A stretch of DNA of 14,682 bases from Moraxella equi (lineage in GTDB: Bacteria; Pseudomonadota; Gammaproteobacteria; Pseudomonadales; Moraxellaceae), in assembly GCF_002027555.1 (NCBI RefSeq), contig NZ_MXAP01000067.1, positions 1-14,682 of the forward strand, written 5' to 3'. The notes below the pieces were generated by a model. The model did not search any database. It was not told the DNA's origin and saw only the letters and a list, made by a program, of their open reading frames with translations. Every line of letters begins with the position of its first letter. The stretch's first letter is position 1. Shown piece after piece: positions 9,759 through 14,682 of the stretch. The translations under genes and the position numbers were made by a program.

Positions 9759-9904
9759 TGTTATGTTATCATTAATCATTCTAAAAATCAGATAAATGGG
9801 GCTTTTGCAAGGATTTACAAGCCGTGCCACTGGCATTAAGGATAATTTTCATGCCGTTTGTAAACTTAGGCACACTTTTTGATGTGGTTTTTTAAAAAAT
9901 CGGC

Positions 9905-9910
9905 TATAAT
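9905..9910 (+). promoter_or_regulatory. Probable tolQ -10 box
   Basis: A consensus TATAAT lies 27 nt before the tolQ ATG. TTGATG upstream is a possible -35, but the spacing of 20 is longer than ideal. It would drive the tolQRA unit. The gap between hrpA and tolQ (9759-9937) holds otherwise only an imperfect inverted repeat (TTTACAA 9814-9820 / TTGTAAA 9858-9864, with GGCAT 9832-9836 / ATGCC 9851-9855). Confidence 0.5.
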
Positions 9911-9937
9911 AAGCTATTTTTGACAAAATTTTATACG

Positions 9938-10624
9938 ATGAGCGAACTTAACGTTTTAGATTTGATTTTAGAAGCCAGTTTGCTGGTGCAACTGGTCATG
10001 GGATTGCTACTGTTGTTGTCATTGATTGGTTGGGGGTTGATTTTTCGCCTGTCCGCCAAACTTGGCAGCGCCAAACGCTTTGATAATGATTTTGAAGCAT
10101 GGTTATGGTCAGGCAACACCCTTGCCAAACAGTACAGCTCAGTCGCCAATGAGTCTGAACGCACCGGCTTAGAGCAGGTATTTTTTGTCGGTTATGGCGA
10201 GTTTTTAAAAGCCCAAAAATCAGGGGCAATGCGAGCGGACACGTTAGACAGTGTTGAGCGTAAATTTAAAGCCGCCATTGGCAAACAGCAAGCCATATTA
10301 GAGCAAGGCTTGGCAACCTTAGCCAGTATCGCGTCGGTGTCGCCTTATATCGGACTGTTTGGCACAGTGTGGGGGATTATGACCGCTTTTATTGGGTTAT
10401 CTAGTGCCGAGAGCGTGAGCCTTGCCACCGTCGCCCCTGGTATTGCCGAAGCCTTGATTGCCACCGCCATGGGGTTATTTGCCGCCATTCCTGCCAGTCT
10501 TGCCTTTAACCATTTTAGTGCCAAGGCAGGGGCGTTGTACGAGTCTCGGGCGTTGTTTTGTGAAGAGCTAACGGGTGTATTTGCTCATGAGTACACCATG
10601 GCACAGCGTACTGGTCAGAGTTAG
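9938..10624 (+). CDS. tolQ: Tol-Pal system proton-channel subunit TolQ
   Basis: TolQ is an inner-membrane protein of the MotA/TolQ/ExbB family. With TolR it forms the proton channel that energises TolA. Counted from ATG 9938 it has 228 aa, like E. coli TolQ (230). It opens MSELNVLDLILEASLLVQLV, matching the E. coli N-terminus, with TM1 about residues 12-36. The conserved block SVSPYIGLFGTVWGIMTAF forms TM2, and VAPGIAEALIATAMGLFAAIPA forms TM3. The frame can be extended to TTG 9920, but the homology supports 9938. The Shine-Dalgarno site is weak. The stop is 8 nt before tolR, so the genes are translated from one message. ybgC, usually just upstream, is absent here; hrpA reads away instead. 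Confidence 0.97.
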   Translation: MSELNVLDLILEASLLVQLVMGLLLLLSLIGWGLIFRLSAKLGSAKRFDNDFEAWLWSGNTLAKQYSSVANESERTGLEQVFFVGYGEFLKAQKSGAMRADTLDSVERKFKAAIGKQQAILEQGLATLASIASVSPYIGLFGTVWGIMTAFIGLSSAESVSLATVAPGIAEALIATAMGLFAAIPASLAFNHFSAKAGALYESRALFCEELTGVFAHEYTMAQRTGQS

Positions 10625-10632
10625 GCGACATC

Positions 10633-11100
10633 ATGAAAAACAGCTACGCACGTGCCAAAAAACCCCTAAATAGCGAGATGAATGTCGTCCCTTACATTGA
10701 CGTCATGCTCGTGCTACTCATCATCTTTATGGTAACCGCCCCCATGCTCACGACAGGGGTAGAAGTCAATTTGCCAAGTGAGAAAACCAGTAACATCACC
10801 AAAAGTGAGCTGACCCCTGTCATCGTCTCTCTCACCAAAGATGGTGAGCTATTTGTCAGTCATGAGAGAGCCATTGACCAAGCCATCAGCGAGAGCGAGC
10901 TGTCTGCCTTGCTTGCCGACATGGCACAGGCGAACATGGGCGAGAGCGGTAGCCAGCTCCAAGTACTGATTAATGCCGATAAAGATAACGCTTATGAAAC
11001 GGTCATGCACGTCATGGCACTGGTGCAAGGGGCAGGCGTTACCAAAGTTGGACTGCTCAGCGGTCAAAGTAGCACTAAAAAGCAATCCAGCAAAAAATAA
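10633..11100 (+). CDS. tolR: Tol-Pal system protein TolR
   Basis: TolR is a single-pass inner-membrane protein of the ExbD/TolR family and the proton-channel partner of TolQ. It has 155 aa against 142 in E. coli. After a basic cytoplasmic N-terminus (MKNSYARAKKP) comes MNVVPYIDVMLVLLIIFMVT. Asp23 sits at the start of the membrane helix, the position of the essential proton-carrying Asp of E. coli TolR. The periplasmic domain follows (APMLTTGVEVNLP onward) and ends in a Lys/Ser-rich tail. AGGCGA precedes the ATG. It lies 8 nt after tolQ and 17 nt before tolA. Confidence 0.97.
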   Translation: MKNSYARAKKPLNSEMNVVPYIDVMLVLLIIFMVTAPMLTTGVEVNLPSEKTSNITKSELTPVIVSLTKDGELFVSHERAIDQAISESELSALLADMAQANMGESGSQLQVLINADKDNAYETVMHVMALVQGAGVTKVGLLSGQSSTKKQSSKK

Positions 11101-11117
11101 AAAAATAACAGCTTATC

Positions 11118-12068
11118 ATGAACCATCAAACCGCACGCCTAGACTTAGACAACATCGGCACCAAAGAGCCTAATCCCCTACTCTCGCTCGTGGGTAGTGT
11201 CGTGGTGCATGGGCTGATTGTGGCAGGAGTGCTGTTTGCCTACACCCAACAAAAACCCCTACCCGAGACCATCTCCTTAGAAGCAAGCCTAGTTACAGGG
11301 GACGACCTAGCAGGGGCGGAAGCCGCCATTGCTGACGCCTTTGCCGAGCATCAAGCCCAGTCCACCCAAACCGACAGCACCCAAAGCACCACCACCCCTG
11401 ACAGCAGTCGCAGTGCCCAGCTAGAAGCCTATTATGACGACCTTGCCAAGCGTGAACGTGCCTACCAAGCTCAAATGGCAGAGTACGCCAAAAGTCTAGA
11501 TGATGAGATACTCTCCGAGATAGAAATGCAACGGCAAGCCATGGCAGACGAAGAGCGTGAACGGGCTCGTGCCGTGGCAGAGCTAGAAGCTCGGGAACGC
11601 AGTAATGATGACATCGCCCGTGAGAATAGCCAAGGGCTTGATGAAGCCCGAGAACGCCGTGATAATGCCATTGCCGAAAAAGAACGTGCCAATCGTACCG
11701 ACAGCCGAAGTTTGGGTGATGGACAAAGCACCGTCAAAGATACGCCCACTACCCCCACCGTAGGACGTGGCGGGGCAGTCAGCGGCGGTAATAGCAGTGG
11801 CAGTAGCGAACAAAGTAGCAACCGCAACGAGGTCATCTCTGCCTTGCAACGCCACATTCGCTCACATTGGCGAGCCACTGGTAAAAACCAAACCTTGCAA
11901 GTCAAGCTCAAAGTGGATGGTAGTGGTAACGTGCTGAGCGTGCAAGTCTCAGGCGGTGATGATTATTTGCGTGAACAGCTAGAAGATACCGTGCGTCGAG
12001 CCAGTCCACTCACGCCCATTGTTGGCACGAATTATCGTGACTTGAATTTTAATTTTAAAATCAATTAG
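11118..12068 (+). CDS. tolA: Tol-Pal system envelope-spanning protein TolA
   Basis: TolA links the TolQR motor in the inner membrane to TolB and Pal at the outer membrane. It has 316 aa and three recognisable domains. A short cytoplasmic N-terminus and membrane helix (about 21-42, LLSLVGSVVVHGLIVAGVLF) carry the S-x3-H motif (Ser27, His31) found in TolA and TonB. A long charged, Ala/Glu/Arg-rich helical stalk follows (about 60-200), then a Ser/Gly/Thr-rich linker. The C-terminal globular domain III begins near 238 (VISALQRHIRSHW) and ends RDLNFNFKIN. It is shorter than E. coli TolA (421 aa), mostly in the stalk, which varies between species. The ribosome site is weak. The next gene, tolB, is separated by 327 nt holding a repeat element instead of following closely. 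Confidence 0.95.
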   Translation: MNHQTARLDLDNIGTKEPNPLLSLVGSVVVHGLIVAGVLFAYTQQKPLPETISLEASLVTGDDLAGAEAAIADAFAEHQAQSTQTDSTQSTTTPDSSRSAQLEAYYDDLAKRERAYQAQMAEYAKSLDDEILSEIEMQRQAMADEERERARAVAELEARERSNDDIARENSQGLDEARERRDNAIAEKERANRTDSRSLGDGQSTVKDTPTTPTVGRGGAVSGGNSSGSSEQSSNRNEVISALQRHIRSHWRATGKNQTLQVKLKVDGSGNVLSVQVSGGDDYLREQLEDTVRRASPLTPIVGTNYRDLNFNFKIN

Positions 12069-12075
12069 AATATAT

Positions 12076-12353
12076 AGGGCGTGCCTGCCCTTTATAACAC
12101 TATTTACAATATAGAAATATTTTAGAAAAAAACTAATCGTTTTTGCATGAAAAATGGCTATCCAACCACTTAATTTTTAAAATTAAGTTAAAATCTTAAG
12201 ATTTATCAGATTAAGCAGTCGGATGTTTTTCATAATAAAAACTTGTCTGATAGAAAACTCACAGCCTTAAGTTTTTTCCTTGAAAAACGTGCGATTCCCC
12301 TGCTTTTTTAAACAGGTATTTTTCATTGCAAATACAAAAGGCAGGCACGCCCT
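12076..12353. mobile_element. MITE-like element 1 between tolA and tolB
   Basis: The 327-nt tolA-tolB gap is mostly this element. It has perfect 14-bp terminal inverted repeats (AGGGCGTGCCTGCC at 12076-12089, GGCAGGCACGCCCT at 12340-12353) and no meaningful ORF. The block 12237-12296 is identical base for base to the reverse complement of 13754-13813 in element 2. A second block (12140-12160) matches 13833-13853 inverted at 20 of 21 bases, and a TTTTTCATTGCAAATAC right-end motif is shared. About 75 bp more than element 2 includes two nested palindromes (12168-12188 and 12191-12204). No target duplication is evident. Its hairpins may stop part of the tolQRA message before tolB. Whether it is mobile or a structured RNA unit cannot be told from this sequence. 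Confidence 0.72.
12299..12323 (+). terminator. Weak terminator-like hairpin inside element 1
   Basis: CCTG (12299-12302) pairs with CAGG (12313-12316) around a T/A-rich centre with one mismatch, followed by TATTTTT. The equivalent place in element 2 lacks this sequence. It could reduce read-through from tolA into tolB, but the stem is short. Confidence 0.25.
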
Positions 12354-12395
12354 GCATCCCCAAATATCATGTTTAAACATTTTTAAGGATACTCC

Positions 12396-13703
12396 ATGAA
12401 CATCAAAACCCCCCTATCCCATCTAACCCTAGCTGTCGCCCTAGTCGTGGCAAATCCTGCTTTTGCCGTGGGTTATGGCTCACTGGGCAACACCAATGAC
12501 AGCGAGCTTAACTTTGACATCGACGTCGATGGCGTGCAAAACCCCTACCAAGTCGCTCTCATTCCCTTTGCTGGCGACAGTGTGGTCAGCAACACCGTCG
12601 CCAGCAACCTAAGCCACACCGAACTAAAAACCACCAGTCAAAACCTACCCCAACGTGCCCACTCCTCTGCCGAGATTAGCCAAAACCTATCACATTGGCA
12701 AAATGCTGGTTTTAATTATGTCGTGGTTGGACAAACCCAAAACGTCACAGGGGGCAAAATCGCCATCGTCTTTGAAGTCATCGAAGTCGCCACAGGACGT
12801 GTCATGCAGGGCAGACAGACCAAATATAGTGAAAATAATCAAAGTGCCCTGCGTCACACCGCTCATGTTGTGAGCGATAAGATTTATGAAATCATCACAG
12901 GCGAACCAGGCGACTTTACAGGGCGTATCGCTTATGTCGAAGAGACAGGCGACCCACGCAATAAAACCTCCACCCTAAAAGTGATGGACGCTGACGGGCA
13001 AAACGTCCGTGTGCTATTTAGCACGCAAGGCTCTATTTTTAGCCCCACATGGTCGCCTGACGGTCAGCGTATCGCCTACTCGGTACAAAAACCTAACGGC
13101 TTGCCAGTCATTCATCTGCAAAGTGCCAGTAGCAGTGGTGGCGGTCAAGTCATTACCCCATTTAAGGGTAATAACCTAGGGGCATCGTTCTCATCTGACG
13201 GCACCAGTATTCTTTTCTCAGGCAGTCATGAAAATAATGACCCATCCATCTATGAGCTACACATCGCCTCAGGTCATCTAAAACGCCTAACCAACATGAA
13301 AGGGGCAGAAAACTCACCGCAGTACACCCCAGACGGTCGCTCTTTTGTCTTTACCGCTGATAATGGCTCACGCACACCACGTCTCTACCGCTACAACATG
13401 AACACAGGGCAAGCATCAGCCATTGGCGGTGCAGGGGCAAACCCCCGAGTCAGCCCAGATGGTAGCAAAATCGCCTATGTTTCAGGGCGTAGCCTAGTGG
13501 TGACAGGGGCTGGCACGATTGACACCACAGGCATTGATGAATCAGCAAGTTTCTCACCCAATGGTAATCGTATCGTGTATTCATCTCACAAAGGCGGACG
13601 TGGTCAGATGACCATTCGCTCTCTAAAAACAGGGCAAGCCTTTACCATTGACACCCAAGGGACGGTGCGTGAACCAACATGGTCACGTGGCGGTATCAAC
13701 TGA
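12396..13703 (+). CDS. tolB: Tol-Pal system periplasmic beta-propeller TolB
   Basis: TolB is the periplasmic partner of Pal and TolA and is needed to mobilise Pal at the division site. It has 435 aa, against 430 in E. coli. A signal peptide of 24 residues (NIKTP, hydrophobic core, then NPAFA) precedes a predicted cleavage before VGYGS. The N-terminal domain (about 50-170, QNPYQVALIPFAGD onward) is followed by a six-bladed propeller with WD40-like blade motifs: SPTWSPDGQRIAYS, ASFSSDGTSILFSG, SPQYTPDGRSFVFTAD, PRVSPDGSKIAYVSG and ASFSPNGNRIVYSS. TAAGGA about 7 nt before the ATG is a strong ribosome site. The gene is flanked by inverted copies of one repeat family and sits apart from tolA, so it may have its own promoter, though I see no convincing one. 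pal does not follow. Confidence 0.97.
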   Translation: MNIKTPLSHLTLAVALVVANPAFAVGYGSLGNTNDSELNFDIDVDGVQNPYQVALIPFAGDSVVSNTVASNLSHTELKTTSQNLPQRAHSSAEISQNLSHWQNAGFNYVVVGQTQNVTGGKIAIVFEVIEVATGRVMQGRQTKYSENNQSALRHTAHVVSDKIYEIITGEPGDFTGRIAYVEETGDPRNKTSTLKVMDADGQNVRVLFSTQGSIFSPTWSPDGQRIAYSVQKPNGLPVIHLQSASSSGGGQVITPFKGNNLGASFSSDGTSILFSGSHENNDPSIYELHIASGHLKRLTNMKGAENSPQYTPDGRSFVFTADNGSRTPRLYRYNMNTGQASAIGGAGANPRVSPDGSKIAYVSGRSLVVTGAGTIDTTGIDESASFSPNGNRIVYSSHKGGRGQMTIRSLKTGQAFTIDTQGTVREPTWSRGGIN

Positions 13704-13712
13704 TTTGGACTT

Positions 13713-13915
13713 GGGCGTGTTGAATATTGGTATTTGCAATGAAAAACGAGAAAAATCGCACGTTTTTCAAGGAAAAAACTTAAGGCTGTGAGTTTTCTAT
13801 CAGACAAGTTTTTGACAATGAAAAACAAGATTTAGCCATTTTTCATACAAAAATTGATTGAAATTGTCAAATTTTACCATATTTTATAAGAATGTTATCA
13901 ATGTCCAACACGCCC
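13713..13915. mobile_element. MITE-like element 2 downstream of tolB, inverted relative to element 1
   Basis: Perfect 10-bp terminal inverted repeats (GGGCGTGTTG at 13713-13722, CAACACGCCC at 13906-13915) bound a 203-bp non-coding segment. In reverse complement it carries the same ordered blocks as element 1: the 20/21 block (13833-13853), the 60/60 identical core (13754-13813) and the shared right-end motif at about 13730-13744. The outer GGGCGTG is common to both elements, but the next terminal bases differ (TTG here, CCTGCC in element 1). Its left end begins 9 nt after the tolB stop. Its right end runs into the lipoprotein gene and includes the start codon. Confidence 0.72.
13740..13769. 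terminator. Probable tolB terminator within element 2
   Basis: TGAAAAACG (13740-13748) pairs perfectly with CGTTTTTCA (13761-13769) across a 12-nt loop, with A and T tracts in the stem on both strands. It lies 36 nt after the tolB stop. The stem is AT-rich, so strength is uncertain. Confidence 0.45.
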
Positions 13916-14254
13916 TTATCAATCATTCTAAAAAAACGCACGACTCATCTGCTCGTGCGTTTTGGCTTAGTGCTACTTTGTGGCATGCTCAGTGCCTGCC
14001 AACACATCCAGTGGGTTGACAGCCCCCTGCCCGTCACCCTAAACCCAAACCTTAACCCCAACACCCCCGAACACACGCCCAACCTACGACAAAAGCACCT
14101 ACCCATCCACCCCTATCATAACAGAGCAATGTGCGATGACATTGCCTTTGCCAAAAATCCTGCCATCAAAAATCGCCTAGCTCCCAAGCCATGCACCCCC
14201 AAAGAAGCCAAGCGTTATGAAAAGCCGTTCTTTTTGCTGGAAGATTGGTTTTGA
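13901..14254 (+). CDS. Small proline-rich putative lipoprotein, function unknown
   Basis: The N-terminus has a basic patch (KKRTTH), a hydrophobic core (LLVRFGLVLLCGM) and the lipobox LSAC, with the cysteine at residue 33 from ATG 13901. That is a type II lipoprotein signal. The mature part is about 85 aa, rich in Pro and Asn (NPNLNPNTPEHTP), with two further cysteines and a C-terminal FFLLEDWF. I recognise no family, and it is not Pal: no OmpA-like domain is present. ATG 13892 is an alternative start adding three residues. Both ATGs lie inside element 2, whose right end overlaps the first codons. No strong ribosome site is seen. A TTGAAA at 13858 with an AT-rich -10 region 17 nt later is a weak promoter candidate. 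Confidence 0.6.
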   Translation: MSNTPLSIILKKRTTHLLVRFGLVLLCGMLSACQHIQWVDSPLPVTLNPNLNPNTPEHTPNLRQKHLPIHPYHNRAMCDDIAFAKNPAIKNRLAPKPCTPKEAKRYEKPFFLLEDWF

Positions 14255-14294
14255 TGTTGGATAAAGGATAAATGCTGTGAGTTTGGTGGGTTTT

Positions 14295-14321
14295 GATTTT
14301 ATTCGTCATTTTGATAAAATC
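14295..14321. terminator. AT-rich hairpin after the lipoprotein gene
   Basis: GATTTTAT (14295-14302) pairs with ATAAAATC (14314-14321) over an 11-nt loop. It is followed by a short T run and by a second near-palindrome (14315-14332). This is the only structure in 14255-14332, and it may end the lipoprotein message. Confidence 0.3.
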
Positions 14322-14332
14322 TTTAAGATTTA

Positions 14333-14682
14333 GGCATTATCACTAAACCATCCCCAATCATCCACCCCATTTAGCAAATAGCAAGGTGAGGGAGATCTCT
14401 ATCATCTTTTGGCTTTTAGAATAATCCTTGGTCTTACGTTTAAATCTTGCAAGGTATGGTGTCTTATTCTACCATAACCTTCTATGGTGAGTGTCTAAGC
14501 TTTACTTTTTAAGAGTTTGTGTTTTGGAATGACTTCACTGCAAGATTCCCAATAATCAAAGCAAAACAGTTTGATGTTATTTGGGTTTGGGTTGTATATG
14601 GTCTTTTAAATGTGTTCGCATCTTATCTACCACAAACAAAGCCTAAACTTGTTTGGTATTTCTGTTATACCAACCGAACTTA
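14333..14682 (-). mobile_element. Decayed IS1-type insertion sequence, 3' part, cut by the window edge
   Basis: The transposase remnant reads on the minus strand from the window end to its stop at 14358. The likely IS terminus is near GGCATTATCACTAAACC at 14333, which directly follows a palindrome. The far end is outside the window, so terminal repeats cannot be compared and the boundary is an estimate. Confidence 0.5.
14358..14682 (-). pseudogene. IS1-family transposase remnant with stops and frameshifts
   Basis: On the minus strand, pieces in different frames line up in order with an IS1-type DDE transposase. They are FGWYNRNTKQV, then LGFVCGR-stop-DANTFKR, then NNIKLFCFDYWESCSEVIPK and KHKLLKSKA-stop, then TIEGYGRIRHH, then LARFKRKTKDYSKSQKM and IEISLTLLFAKWGG-stop. 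The last two blocks match the C-terminal HLARLGRKSLSFSKS region of IS1 InsB. IEGY is the position of the catalytic Glu and FDYWE that of the second Asp. At least two in-frame stops and several frame changes make it inactive. Only the central and C-terminal parts are present before the window ends. Confidence 0.72.

Noticed and set aside
9851..9895. A 14-codon ORF (MPFVNLGTLFDVVF) with TAAGGA 8 nt before its ATG, ahead of tolQ.
   Set aside because: It lies upstream of the best tolQ -10 box, has no attenuator-like codon bias and is too short to support as a gene.
9919..9924. TTGACA just before tolQ, resembling a -35 box.
   Set aside because: A matching -10 would fall inside tolQ with no consensus there, and the TATAAT at 9905 is better placed.
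11471..11911. Minus-strand frame of 146 codons opposite tolA.
   Set aside because: The Ser/Arg/Leu-rich translation is the antisense image of the Ala/Glu/Arg-rich TolA stalk.

Overview
The window looks like chromosomal DNA of a gammaproteobacterium, most likely family Moraxellaceae and probably Moraxella or a close relative. This is an inference from three things: the style of the housekeeping proteins, the obgE-proB pairing typical of Pseudomonadales, and moderately AT-rich DNA with short intergenic repeats. I could run no database search. The window opens inside a gene and closes inside a decayed insertion sequence.

Layout: (1) 1-420, the 3' part of a YbgC-type thioesterase gene (+), converging through a shared terminator on a minus-strand block of hemE (uroporphyrinogen decarboxylase), proB (glutamate 5-kinase) and obgE (ribosome-assembly GTPase). 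obgE and proB are 25 nt apart and look co-transcribed. hemE is 205 nt further on, across a gap holding a small inverted repeat. (2) 4344-5447 (+), an AT-rich island between obgE and hrpA. It holds an unrecognised membrane-anchored protein and, 8 nt later, a small multi-pass membrane protein gene broken into three frames. The first break falls on a T TTT TTA heptamer. (3) 5428-5507, a composite palindromic repeat. (4) hrpA (-), a long DEAH-box RNA helicase. (5) Divergent from hrpA, tolQ-tolR-tolA and then tolB, the Tol system that energises outer-membrane constriction at division and keeps the outer membrane stable. (6) 13901-14254, a small proline-rich lipoprotein gene, then the tail of an IS1-type transposase pseudogene running off the window.

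The most notable structure is a pair of related, non-coding, MITE-like elements in inverted orientation on either side of tolB (12076-12353 and 13713-13915). They share a 60/60 identical core and a second 20/21 block. Each has perfect terminal inverted repeats, but the inner bases of those termini differ between copies while staying complementary within each copy. Element 1 splits tolA from tolB. Element 2 holds the likely tolB terminator and supplies the start codon of the lipoprotein gene. No pal gene follows tolB, and ybgC lies about 9.5 kb from tolQ behind a block of opposite-strand genes, so the classical ybgC-tolQRAB-pal cluster has been rearranged here.
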